This document shows, one piece after another, positions 1-8,620 of a stretch of DNA of 64,000 bases (position 1 is the first letter of the stretch; every line of letters begins with the position of its first letter). The DNA is taken from contig NZ_LT963430.1 in NCBI RefSeq assembly GCF_900199405.1, positions 558,001-622,000 of the forward strand, read 5' to 3'. The notes beneath the pieces were generated by a model. That model had not been told where the DNA came from. It did not search any database and saw only the letters and a list, made by a program, of their open reading frames with translations. A program made the translations under genes and the position numbers. Origin of the DNA: Beduinella massiliensis (lineage in GTDB: Bacteria > Bacillota > Clostridia > Christensenellales > Aristaeellaceae).

Positions 1-2967
1 CTTTTCAGAAGCGATGATTGCTTCCAGTTCCGCTTCCTTTTCTTTGATGACAAATTCACGCCATTCCAGCAGTACGTCCGAAACGTCGTTGACCCCGGCA
101 AGAAAAGTTTCAATCAGCGCCTTTTTGCTGCGAAGCTCCGGACTGGCGTCTACCGCCCGTCGGATGGATATGAGCACTTCTTTGTCCTCGCAATGGGTGT
201 CGTGATACTTCTTTACCAGCATGAGAATGTAATCGATATTGATTTCTATTTGCTTAATCAGTTCGATTTCAAACACAATATCGTCGTTGATGTTCTCCTT
301 GCCGCCATTTTCCCGCTGCCTCTTCCACTCATCCCGAAGGTCCTGATATCGCCCCAGATAATCCTGCAATTCCCGCTCCGACAAGATTTCATTGCCGCAA
401 AAGTCATCAAAGGAAACCAGAATGTTCCGCATACGCAGAATGGCGCCGAACAGACCGATAAAGTCTTTTTGGTTTTTCTCTCCGATGATCGACGGCTCGG
501 AAAGCGGAAATTTCTCCAGAAGCTCCTGTACCATATCGCAATAACCGGGCCTTTTGCTTCCATCCGGGTCTGTGTAGCCCTCATAGTAATCCTTATAGCT
601 TTTTAAAAGGACGATCCCACCAGCCTCTTTATCGCCGAACAGGGCGATGGCTTCGTCCGTCCGCTTTTGCAGGTTGCGGAAGCATACGATATTGCCAAAG
701 GTTTTAATGGTGTTCAGAATGCGGTTCGTTCTGGAAAAAGCCTGAATCAGCCCGTGCATTCTCAAATTTTTATCCACCCACAGCGTATTGAGCGTGGTAG
801 CGTCAAAGCCGGTCAAAAACATATTGACGACGATGAGCAAATCCAGCTCCTTGTTTTTCATGCGGAGGGAGACGTCCTTGTAATAATTCTGGAATTTTTC
901 GCTGGTGGTGTCATAATTGGTGCGGAACATCCGGTTATAATCCAAAATAGCGGCATTCAGAAAATCGCGCGAGGAGGGGTCCAATGCGCTGGTATCCTCT
1001 GGATTTTCCTCGTCCAATAGGCCATCTGCTTCCTCTTCGTTGTTCCCGTAGCTGTAAATCAGCGCAATTTTCAGCCGTTTGGCGGGGGATTCTGCCATCT
1101 GCCGCTGAAATTCGGCGTAATAAAGCTTTGCGGCCTCCACAGAAGAAACGGCAAAAATGGAATTAAAGCCGCTCAACCGCTGTTTTTGCTTGATCTCTTC
1201 CGTTTCATCCCTGCCGCCCGCGGAGGCTACCTCTGCAATGTTTTGTAAGACGCTGAACGAATAGGTTCGCTGGTTCCGGTAGGTCTTTTGATCGAAATGA
1301 TCCAGAATGTACTTTGTCACCAGAGAAATCCGCTCGGGAGCTAAGAAGGCCTTTTCCCGGTCGATGTCTCTGACCTGCTTATCGTCCATATCCGGTTCCT
1401 TGTCCATGGTTTTGATGTAGTCAACCCGGAACGGCAGGACGTTTTTGTCGTTGATCGCGTCCACGATGGTATAGGTATGCAGAGGAAGTACCCTTTTCCC
1501 GTCCTTGTCCGGTTCGCCGCCGAAAACCTGCGGCGTGGTTTTCATCGTCGGTTTTCCGTGGTGCGGCGCGTTGACCGCAAAAATCGGCGTTCCGGTAAAG
1601 CCGAAGAGGTGATACTTCTTAAAATGTTTGGTAATCGCCGTGTGCATATCCCCAAACTGGCTGCGATGGCATTCATCAAAAATGATGACGACACGCTTTT
1701 GGTAGACCTCATGCGCGGGATTCTTTTTGATAAAGGTGGATAGCTTTTGAATGGTGGTGATGATGATCTTGTATTCATGGGGATTGCCCCGGCGGTCCTT
1801 ATCCTCCAGCTGCCGCTGCAATACGGCGGTGGAGGTGTTGCTGTTGGCCGAGCCCTTTTCAAAGCGGTCGTATTCCTTCATGGTCTGATAATCCAGGTCC
1901 TTGCGGTCTACCACAAAGAGAACCTTTTCGATGTAGGGCAGCCTGGAAGCAATCTGCGCCGTTTTAAAGGAGGTCAGGGTCTTGCCGCTGCCGGTGGTAT
2001 GCCAGATATATCCGCCACCCGCAATGGTTCCATAGGTTTTGTAGTTGTTCGCAATCTCCAGCCTGCTCAAAATGCGTTCTGTTGCGGCAATCTGGTAGGG
2101 GCGCATGACCAGCAGCATGTTTTCTGCCGTGAAAACACAGTACCGGGTCAAAAGATTCAACAGCGTGTGCTTGGAGAAAAAGGTCTTTGTAAAATCAATC
2201 AAATCCGGGATGATACGGTTTTGCGCATCCGCCCAAAAAGAGGTAAACTCAAAGCTGTGGCTGGTTTTGGCCTTGGCGCTTTTCCCGGAAGCTCCCGCCT
2301 CCCGGATATGGTTGAAGCGGGTGCTGTTGGAATAGTATTTGGTATTGGTGCCATTGGAAATGACGAAAATCTGCACGTACTCAAAGAGCCCGGAGGCTGC
2401 CCAGAAGCTTTCCCGCTGATAGCGGTTGATCTGATGAAACGCCTCCCGAATAGCGACGCCCCGGCGCTTGAGCTCTATATGCACCATGGGCAGGCCGTTG
2501 ACCAGCACCGTTACATCATAACGGTTTTTATGGGTTCCTTCCGCGGTCGCGTATTGATTGATGACCTGTAGGCGGTTGTTGTGGACGTTTCTTTTATCCA
2601 GCAGATAGATGTTTTTTGTGGAGCCGTCGTCCCGGCGGAGAATCTGGATATAATCGTCCTGAAGGCGCCGGGTTTTCTCCACGATTCCATCATTTTTCCC
2701 TGCAATGCACTCGGTGAAGAACTGCTCCCATTCGGCATCGGAAAAAGCATAGCGATTGAGCAGCTCCAGCTGCGTGCGCAGGTTGGCAATAAGCGCCTTT
2801 TCGCTGTGTATCGCAAGGTATTCATACCCCTGCGCGGAGAGCAGGCCGATGAACTCCTTTTCCAGCGCCGCCTCGCTCTGGTAGGCGTCGGACTGGCGCG
2901 GCTGCGGCGTGTATTCCGCCACGACGGTGTTTTCCGTTGTTTGGGCGACGATGTTGTAACAATTCAC
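1..2967 (-). CDS. hsdR: Type I restriction enzyme, R (motor/endonuclease) subunit, C-terminus off the window
   Basis: ATP-dependent translocase and endonuclease subunit of a type I restriction-modification complex; it works with HsdM2S to cut unmodified DNA. Reading the minus strand from a GTG at 2967, the frame stays open to the window edge. It shows a Walker A motif (TTGSGKT, Lys at about residue 329) and the helicase motif II variant DECHRSQFGD (Asp at about 431), followed by FGFTGTP, the usual HsdR order. The N-terminal part (about residues 1-250) fits the HsdR nuclease domain. The GTG start is chosen because AAGGAGG lies 6 nt upstream; that site overlaps the stop codon of the GIY-YIG gene, so translation is probably coupled. 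About 989 codons are present; the family is usually 1000-1100 residues, so only the C-terminal end is missing. Confidence 0.93.
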   Translation of the reverse strand, partial: MNCYNIVAQTTENTVVAEYTPQPRQSDAYQSEAALEKEFIGLLSAQGYEYLAIHSEKALIANLRTQLELLNRYAFSDAEWEQFFTECIAGKNDGIVEKTRRLQDDYIQILRRDDGSTKNIYLLDKRNVHNNRLQVINQYATAEGTHKNRYDVTVLVNGLPMVHIELKRRGVAIREAFHQINRYQRESFWAASGLFEYVQIFVISNGTNTKYYSNSTRFNHIREAGASGKSAKAKTSHSFEFTSFWADAQNRIIPDLIDFTKTFFSKHTLLNLLTRYCVFTAENMLLVMRPYQIAATERILSRLEIANNYKTYGTIAGGGYIWHTTGSGKTLTSFKTAQIASRLPYIEKVLFVVDRKDLDYQTMKEYDRFEKGSANSNTSTAVLQRQLEDKDRRGNPHEYKIIITTIQKLSTFIKKNPAHEVYQKRVVIIFDECHRSQFGDMHTAITKHFKKYHLFGFTGTPIFAVNAPHHGKPTMKTTPQVFGGEPDKDGKRVLPLHTYTIVDAINDKNVLPFRVDYIKTMDKEPDMDDKQVRDIDREKAFLAPERISLVTKYILDHFDQKTYRNQRTYSFSVLQNIAEVASAGGRDETEEIKQKQRLSGFNSIFAVSSVEAAKLYYAEFQRQMAESPAKRLKIALIYSYGNNEEEADGLLDEENPEDTSALDPSSRDFLNAAILDYNRMFRTNYDTTSEKFQNYYKDVSLRMKNKELDLLIVVNMFLTGFDATTLNTLWVDKNLRMHGLIQAFSRTNRILNTIKTFGNIVCFRNLQKRTDEAIALFGDKEAGGIVLLKSYKDYYEGYTDPDGSKRPGYCDMVQELLEKFPLSEPSIIGEKNQKDFIGLFGAILRMRNILVSFDDFCGNEILSERELQDYLGRYQDLRDEWKRQRENGGKENINDDIVFEIELIKQIEINIDYILMLVKKYHDTHCEDKEVLISIRRAVDASPELRSKKALIETFLAGVNDVSDVLLEWREFVIKEKEAELEAIIASEK

Positions 2968-2978
2968 CGGTATCCTCC

Positions 2979-3635
2979 TTATTGCCCGGAGGCCTCCAGG
3001 CGGTCCCGAAGATCGGTAAGCCGTTCCCCCTGATAGGTAAACCACAATGTCCCCTGAACAGGATGCTCAAATCCTTTCAATAACTGCGCAAGGGCGGAAA
3101 CCGACGTTGTTTCCCCGTTATACTCGATATGGCGGTCGTCCACCACTAGGGCCTTGACGGTGGGGTCTTCGATGAAGGCGATTTCGCTCCCAACAGGAAT
3201 ATTGCAATCACTGAATCGGAACGGCCCGCGCCTTGCGGTTTCCCGCAAATCATCGGCGATTTGCTCGTCGATAATCTCGTGCCCTTCCGGCGTCATGCGC
3301 TTAAGACGGTCTTTTGTGCCGCTGATCTCCGCAATACACTCCAGCAGGTTATACGCATCCTCGGCGGACATGGCATAAAATTCTCGGGCGCGTTCCCTCC
3401 CGTCAAAGGTTTCAATCGTGCGCAGATCAGGGTTGAGCTTATCGATCAACAGGTGCAGCTTTTTATCTGTCAGAGGCTTCTCCACCTCATAAACGGCGTA
3501 GACACGAAAAGCGAAGGGCACGTGGTCGCTGCTGTTGAGCTGTCGTAAGCGGCTTTCGATGTTTTTCGCGTAGCCGATTTTCACAAGATGGGAAAAAGAC
3601 GGGTTTGTCAGAATGTAAATAACGCCCTTTATCAT
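2979..3635 (-). CDS. GIY-YIG / T5orf172-type nuclease-like protein inside the hsd operon
   Basis: 218 aa. The N-terminus (VIYILTNPSF...LVKIGYAKN...RLRQLN, residues 5-32) matches the T5orf172 branch of the GIY-YIG superfamily. The C-terminal 70 residues (IPVGSEIAFIEDP, then SVSALAQLLKG and VQGTLWFTYQGERL) resemble the small domain attached to some restriction-associated methylases (RAMA-like). The second assignment is from memory of the pattern and is less certain. Its ATG overlaps the hsdS stop by 4 nt (ATGA) and its end overlaps the hsdR ribosome binding site, so it is built into the operon rather than inserted randomly. A role as an accessory nuclease or modulator of the type I system is inference. 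Confidence 0.75.
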   Translation of the reverse strand: MIKGVIYILTNPSFSHLVKIGYAKNIESRLRQLNSSDHVPFAFRVYAVYEVEKPLTDKKLHLLIDKLNPDLRTIETFDGRERAREFYAMSAEDAYNLLECIAEISGTKDRLKRMTPEGHEIIDEQIADDLRETARRGPFRFSDCNIPVGSEIAFIEDPTVKALVVDDRHIEYNGETTSVSALAQLLKGFEHPVQGTLWFTYQGERLTDLRDRLEASGQ

Positions 3636-4846
3636 GAGATCACATCCTTTTCCTGAAACGTCAGCAGCTTGTCCCGGTAGTATTCGTATTGCTTTTTCCG
3701 CGCTTCGATCTCAGCGGGCAGGCCGCTGGTGAGGTCGTTGCACAGCGCGTCGAAGCGGTCGAGGATGGAGACGATGCGAGCTTGTTCAGAAAGTGGGGGA
3801 ACTGTGATTTTTGTTTTACTTAAATTATCGTTATACAGCCGAGCAATTGTCCCGCCAGTGGAAATTACCCAAGGTTGTAGTTGGTAGTAGTAAAATAGGT
3901 ATTTGTTTAAGACAACACTCTCGTCATTATCAATCCAAACAATATTAGAATCCTGATAATATGCAGGTTCACCATTATAAATAACGGCTCGGCCTATAGT
4001 TCCTGCTGCTGAAATAAGGACATCTCCCTTTTTAGGAAAAGAATAAGTTGTACTATACTCCTCATATTTTTGCTGTGAGATATAGGCATCAGGCTTTTTA
4101 CCGAATGTACCGATTTTAAAAAACGGAACATCACCTATACTTCTTGTTTCAGATTTCATAATTCTCTTGCACATTGAAACTTTTCCTATATCGCCCAAGG
4201 TCATCGTAGTAACATTATCTTCGGACAGCAACAATTCATTCCGATAATACTCATACTGCCTCCGTCTGGCGGTCAGCTCGGCGGTCAGTTCGGCGGTCAA
4301 CTCGGCGGTCAGCTCGGTAAAGCTGTCCAGAATCCGAACGATCTCCTTCTGGACGGGCAGAGGGGGGAGGGGAAACTTGAATTCTGCAAACTTTTTCATA
4401 TCTACAGAAGCAAAATTTCCTTGATTAAGATGTGATTTACAGTATTCGTCTAATTTGAAACAATAATAATACATAAACATTATGTCGACAATGTTTGTGT
4501 ATTTATCTTTGAGCATCAAATAAGTAAATCTCTGATTAGCCAAAGAAGGAACTGTAATTAATGCGTGTTCTCCGATCGTTGCAGACGTTGCGATAATAAT
4601 GGAATTGGCTGGGAACAGAGAACCTTTAATTGCTTTTGCAGAAACATATTTTGTCGCTTTAGAAAGGATGCGTCCATTTTCTCGGATATCTTCCATTCGA
4701 AACCATGGAATCGTTCCGCTATCCCAGAGTTCTATATTAGCTTTAGGTGGTGTATACCCATTTCTTGTGTTAAAAAGCTCTGTGACTGTTAAGTGCTTCA
4801 CTCCATTCGGACAAAGTTTCTGCAATAGATAATCCATTCTAAACAT
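3632..4846 (-). CDS. hsdS: Type I restriction enzyme, specificity subunit
   Basis: 404 aa DNA-recognition subunit. Two target recognition domains of about 160 residues (VTELFNTRNGYTPP... and MTLGDIGKVSMCKR...) are each followed by a conserved helical spacer: LPPLPVQKEIVRILDSF...RRRQYEYYRNELL and VPPLSEQARIVSILDRF...RKKQYEYYRDKLL. The central spacer carries four ELTA units (residues about 178-193). The start is ATG 4846 with AAGGTG 7 nt upstream; an ATG three codons later (4837, MDYLLQKL) is also possible. The recognition domains are much more AT-rich than the flanking hsdM, typical for horizontally exchanged TRDs. Its stop overlaps the start of the GIY-YIG gene. Confidence 0.93.
   Translation of the reverse strand: MFRMDYLLQKLCPNGVKHLTVTELFNTRNGYTPPKANIELWDSGTIPWFRMEDIRENGRILSKATKYVSAKAIKGSLFPANSIIIATSATIGEHALITVPSLANQRFTYLMLKDKYTNIVDIMFMYYYCFKLDEYCKSHLNQGNFASVDMKKFAEFKFPLPPLPVQKEIVRILDSFTELTAELTAELTAELTARRRQYEYYRNELLLSEDNVTTMTLGDIGKVSMCKRIMKSETRSIGDVPFFKIGTFGKKPDAYISQQKYEEYSTTYSFPKKGDVLISAAGTIGRAVIYNGEPAYYQDSNIVWIDNDESVVLNKYLFYYYQLQPWVISTGGTIARLYNDNLSKTKITVPPLSEQARIVSILDRFDALCNDLTSGLPAEIEARKKQYEYYRDKLLTFQEKDVIS
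4268..4315 (-). repeat. Four 12-bp tandem units encoding ELTA in the hsdS central spacer
   Basis: On the + strand the unit reads GGCGGTCAGCTC. Four consecutive copies differ only at synonymous positions (AGCTC, AGTTC, AACTC, AGCTC). In the EcoR124 family, two versus three copies of a similar TAEL repeat set the length of the non-specific gap in the recognition site. Here slippage would be in frame and would alter target spacing. Confidence 0.9.
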
Positions 4847-4859
4847 CTATAAACACCTT

Positions 4860-5630
4860 CTAAGGTTTAACATTTAGCTTTAACTTCTTATTCAATTTAA
4901 TAGTGTAATCAAATTCATCACATAAGACGATGCTTTGATTAAATAGATTTTTATTCTTAGGATCAATATATACAATAGCAATTTCCTTTGGTTGAGTTTT
5001 TTTGTTAATGTTAATCGGGTAAATGCAAAAGATAACAAAATCTAAATCATGATGTTCCCAAATATATTCGAACATGTTGTTGGAAAGGGGAATTGTTCTT
5101 ACCTTTTGGCGATATGTACGTTTGCCTTTTGTTATTGTGTAATCCCCTATACAGGGACTTATATAAGGAATTTCTATTAAAAAACCAAGCTTGTCACACT
5201 TTTTTCTGTATTCATTCCTGTTTTCATAGTGATTATTAAATTGTCGCTTATAATTCTCGATAAAATTTTGATATTTGAAATTTCTTATACCATCAACTTG
5301 AGAATTTACAATGTTCTCAATAAATTCCGTTGCTTTTCCATTATCAACATCTTTTTCTAAAGATTCTGCATTATTTTGATAATGACTGACCGCCTCGATT
5401 ATTTTCGATGAATTCTTTCGCGCTGTTGACATGGCATTCTTTTTCTTTGTAGTAAAAAACATATCTGCAAGAAAATGCTCAATACCCATCCGGTTAATCA
5501 GAAAATCTGGTGTTTCCCTCTCCAAGATTTCGCCCTTCAATAACTTTTGGATTTCTTTCCCGAATTGACATGACGGTTTATCGTGGAGAACAAGTTCGAG
5601 ACATTTCTTCTCTTGTTGTTTGTTTCCCAT
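4860..5630 (-). CDS. Unknown AT-rich protein between hsdM and hsdS
   Basis: 256 aa from ATG 5630 (an upstream TTG at 5648 would give 262 aa and overlap hsdM). Not recognised. It is Lys/Asn/Ile-rich, without signal peptide or clear membrane segments. The N-terminal half looks helical and charged (KKNAMSTARKNSSKIIEAVS, EYRKKCDKLG); the C-terminal half looks like alternating strands (DLDFVIFCIYPININ, EIAIVYIDPKN). The stop of hsdM lies 4 nt upstream, and the hsdS start lies 14 nt downstream, so it is cotranscribed with both. GC content is far below the adjacent hsdM, which suggests recent acquisition with the hsdS recognition domains. It could be a fourth subunit, a modulator of restriction or a passenger; nothing in the sequence decides this. 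Confidence 0.8.
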   Translation of the reverse strand: MGNKQQEKKCLELVLHDKPSCQFGKEIQKLLKGEILERETPDFLINRMGIEHFLADMFFTTKKKNAMSTARKNSSKIIEAVSHYQNNAESLEKDVDNGKATEFIENIVNSQVDGIRNFKYQNFIENYKRQFNNHYENRNEYRKKCDKLGFLIEIPYISPCIGDYTITKGKRTYRQKVRTIPLSNNMFEYIWEHHDLDFVIFCIYPININKKTQPKEIAIVYIDPKNKNLFNQSIVLCDEFDYTIKLNKKLKLNVKP

Positions 5631-5634
5631 AAGG

Positions 5635-7200
5635 TTATTTCTCTTCAATCTCCTTCACAATCCTATCAATCTCTTCCCTTAACTTTTGTTCCCGCGCCAC
5701 GATCTCCGCAATCTCCGCGTTGAGCTTCACAATGTCGATCTTTTCCCGGGTGTCCTCCTGCTCTATATAGGTGGAAACGGACAGGTTATAGCCCTGCTCG
5801 GCGATTTCGTCATTTGGCACCAGCCGGGTGAAATACTGCCTGTCCTCCCGTTTTGCAAAGGCTTCCACAATGGCGTCGATGTTGTCCTGCGTCAGCTTGT
5901 TGCTGTTCGTCACCTTGACGCACTCCTTGGAGGCGTCGATGAACAAGGTGGCGTTGTCCGTCTTGGATTTTTTCAGCACCATGACGCAGGTGGCGATGCT
6001 GGTGCCGAAGAACAGGTTGTCGGGAAGCTGAATAATGCAGTCGATGAAGTTGTTTTCAATCAGATACTTGCGAATTTTCTGCTCCGCGCCGCCCCGATAC
6101 ATCACGCCCGGGAAGCAGACGATGGCCGCCGTGCCGCTGGTGGCCAGCCACGAAAGGCTGTGCAGGATAAACGCAAGGTCGGCCTTGGACTTGGGGGCCA
6201 GCACGCCCGCCAGGGAAAAGCGCGGGTCGTTGATCATCAGGGGATTAGCGTCCCCGTCCCAATGGATGGAGTAGGGCGGATTGGAGACGATGGCCTCAAA
6301 GGGCTCTTCGTCCCAGTGCTGGGGCTCGGTCAGCGTGTCCCCATGGGCGATATTAAACTTGTCGTAATCGATATCGTGCAGGAACATGTTGATCCGGCAA
6401 AGGTTGTAGGTGGTGATGTTGATCTCCTGCCCGAAGAAGCCCTGGCGGACATTCTCTTTCCCGAGGATCTTCGCCGTTTTCAGCAGCAGGGAGCCGGAAC
6501 CGCAGGCAGGGTCGTAGACCTTGTTGATCTCTGCCTTGCCGTAGACCGCAATCCGCGTGAGAAGCTCGGAAACCTCCTGCGGGGTGAAGTATTCGCCGCC
6601 GCTCTTTCCGGCGTTGGAGGCGTACATGCCCATGAGGTACTCATAGGCATCGCCGAAAGCGTCGATGGTATTGTCCTGATAATTGCCCAGCTTCATGTCG
6701 GCTACGCCGTTCAGCAGCTTTAGCAGACGCTCGTTGCGCTTGGCGACCGTACCGCCCAACTTGTTGCTGTTGACGTCGATGTCGTCAAACAAGCCCTTAA
6801 AGTCGTCCTCGCTGACGCTGCCCTGCGCGGAGGCTTCAATGCTGCGGAAAACCGCCTCCAGCGTTTCGTTCAGGTTTTCATCCTGCGGTGCTTTGGCACG
6901 GACATTTTGAAAGAGTTCGCTGGGCAGGATAAAAAAGCCTTTTTCTTCTACCAGACTCGCACGGGCCTCTTCCGCGTCTGCGTCCGAGAGTGCGGCATAA
7001 TCAAACGCGGCATTTCCGGCTTCCCATTCGCCGCGGTTGACGTACCCCGCAAGGTTTTCGGAGATGTAGCGGTAGAACAGCATGCCCAGCACATACTGCT
7101 TGAAATCCCAGCCGTCCACGCTGCCCCGCAGGTCGTTGGCGATATTCCAAATCACGCGGTGAAGCTCCGCGCGTTCCTGTTCCTTCTTCGTATCGGTCAT
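5635..7200 (-). CDS. hsdM: Type I restriction-modification, N6-adenine methyltransferase subunit
   Basis: 521 aa. HsdM methylates adenine in the recognition site and forms the M2S core. The N-terminal helical HsdM domain (LHRVIWNIANDLRGSVDGWD) is followed by the Rossmann methylase fold with the SAM motif VYDPACGSGSLLL and catalytic NPPY (IVSNPPYSIHW). The C-terminal coiled segment (EIAEIVAREQKLREEIDR) fits the family. ATG 7200 has GGAG 8 nt upstream. It is first in a five-gene minus-strand operon. Confidence 0.96.
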   Translation of the reverse strand: MTDTKKEQERAELHRVIWNIANDLRGSVDGWDFKQYVLGMLFYRYISENLAGYVNRGEWEAGNAAFDYAALSDADAEEARASLVEEKGFFILPSELFQNVRAKAPQDENLNETLEAVFRSIEASAQGSVSEDDFKGLFDDIDVNSNKLGGTVAKRNERLLKLLNGVADMKLGNYQDNTIDAFGDAYEYLMGMYASNAGKSGGEYFTPQEVSELLTRIAVYGKAEINKVYDPACGSGSLLLKTAKILGKENVRQGFFGQEINITTYNLCRINMFLHDIDYDKFNIAHGDTLTEPQHWDEEPFEAIVSNPPYSIHWDGDANPLMINDPRFSLAGVLAPKSKADLAFILHSLSWLATSGTAAIVCFPGVMYRGGAEQKIRKYLIENNFIDCIIQLPDNLFFGTSIATCVMVLKKSKTDNATLFIDASKECVKVTNSNKLTQDNIDAIVEAFAKREDRQYFTRLVPNDEIAEQGYNLSVSTYIEQEDTREKIDIVKLNAEIAEIVAREQKLREEIDRIVKEIEEK

Positions 7201-7259
7201 GGGTAAAACTCCATTCTGATTTTTAATTCGCTTGATATTCGGCCTTCATCATTAGAAGA

Positions 7260-7291
7260 GCCGCCTACCGCGCCGTTTGCGCTCAGGCGGC
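7260..7291 (-). terminator. Hairpin between CDF gene and hsdM
   Basis: GCCGCCT (7260-7266) pairs with AGGCGGC (7285-7291). On the minus strand it is followed by TCTTCT, on the plus strand by TTTTGTC. It probably ends the minus-strand CDF transcript ahead of the hsd promoter region (7200-7260). Confidence 0.6.
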
Positions 7292-7348
7292 TTTTGTCGT
7301 CGATTTGCGCACATCGGGGCGTCCCGGCATCCTCCTCGTCCTTGTCCC

Positions 7349-8518
7349 CTACAGGTACCCGTGCTCGACCTGGATGACCGCGAAGTAGTGCTCGCCCAGA
7401 TTGCGTATGCTCTCGTGCACGGAGTGGGAGACCTGCGCGTCGGTCATGCGGAAGCGGTGCGGCACGCACACGTCGAAGATGAGGTTCGTGTGCGTGGGGC
7501 TGACGACCATGCGGAAGTCGTGGATGGAGAGCGCCGGGTCGATGGCCCGGACGGCCTCCCGGACGCGCGCGCGCATGGCGTTGGTGGCCGCGTCGTCCAC
7601 CTCGATGGGGTCCATGTGGATGGTCGCCTCGCAGTGAAATTTGCCGCGCAGCTCCATCTCGATGCGGTCGATCGCGTCGTGGATGACGAGGATGTCCTCG
7701 TCCGAGCGCACCTCCGCGTGCAGGGAGACCATGCGCTGGCCGGGGCCGTAGTCGTGCACGATCAGGTCGTGGATGCCCACCACCTCTTCGTGGGCGAGCA
7801 CCGTCTGCTGAATCTGCGCAACGAAGTCCGGGTCGGGCGACTGCCCCAGCAGGGGGGACAGGCTGTCGCGCGCGGTGGAGTAGCCGGTGTAGAGGATGAA
7901 GGCGGCGACCAGCAGGCCGATGTACCCGTCGATGTGAAGGCCGAACAGCGAGCTTACGCCCACGCCCACCAGCACGGCGGAGGTGGCGACAGCGTCGGTC
8001 AGGCTGTCCTTGGCCGTGGCGGCCATGGCGGTGGAGCCGATGCGCCGGGAGAGGCTGCGGTTGAAGAAGCACATCCACAGCTTGACCGCGATGGCGCACA
8101 AAAGGATGACGAGCGAGAGCGCGTCCATGGCGGTGGCGGCGGGGTGCAGCACCTTTTCAAACGAGCTCTTGAGCAGCTCCAGCCCGACGACGAAGATCGC
8201 CGCGGAGACGATCAGGCCGCAAATGTATTCGATGCGCCCGTGGCCGAAGGGGTGCTCGTCGTCCGCGGGGCGTTCGGCCATGCGAAAGCCCACCAGCGTC
8301 ACCACGGAGCTGGCCGCGTCGGACAGGTTGTTGAACGCGTCCGCCGTGATGGCGATGGACGCGGTGATCGCGCCCGCGAGAAATTTGAAGGCGAACAGGC
8401 ACAGGTTGAGGCAGATGCCCACGAGGCCCGAGAGCGCGCCGTAGCGCGCGCGTACCTTCGGGTTCTGGATGGCGTCGCAGTCGGGCACGAAGCGGCGCAC
8501 GAGGAAATCGACGATCAT
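7349..8518 (-). CDS. Cation diffusion facilitator family exporter, Mn/Fe-type site
   Basis: 389 aa membrane exporter with about six transmembrane segments and a C-terminal cytoplasmic ferredoxin-like dimerisation domain ([20 protein letters not shown], then HVEVRSDED-like region and [12 protein letters not shown]). The transport-site signatures are N-x3-D in TM2 ([13 protein letters not shown]) and D-x3-D in TM5 ([11 protein letters not shown]). An Asn/Asp-Asp/Asp site without His is typical of manganese (MntE-like) rather than zinc CDFs; that substrate call is inference from known CDF patterns. ATG 8518 ([10 protein letters not shown]) is preferred; the frame extends to 8575 but the upstream part is not family-like. 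It follows the AraC gene on the same strand. Confidence 0.88.
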   Translation of the reverse strand: MIVDFLVRRFVPDCDAIQNPKVRARYGALSGLVGICLNLCLFAFKFLAGAITASIAITADAFNNLSDAASSVVTLVGFRMAERPADDEHPFGHGRIEYICGLIVSAAIFVVGLELLKSSFEKVLHPAATAMDALSLVILLCAIAVKLWMCFFNRSLSRRIGSTAMAATAKDSLTDAVATSAVLVGVGVSSLFGLHIDGYIGLLVAAFILYTGYSTARDSLSPLLGQSPDPDFVAQIQQTVLAHEEVVGIHDLIVHDYGPGQRMVSLHAEVRSDEDILVIHDAIDRIEMELRGKFHCEATIHMDPIEVDDAATNAMRARVREAVRAIDPALSIHDFRMVVSPTHTNLIFDVCVPHRFRMTDAQVSHSVHESIRNLGEHYFAVIQVEHGYL

Positions 8519-8620
8519 GGTTTCAACCCCACTTTGGCGCGGCAATGCCGCGATGTTTAAACATAAGCGTACCATATGAAGCCCCGTCAGTCAACGCAAA
8601 AGCGCCGAAAAGCCGGGCGC

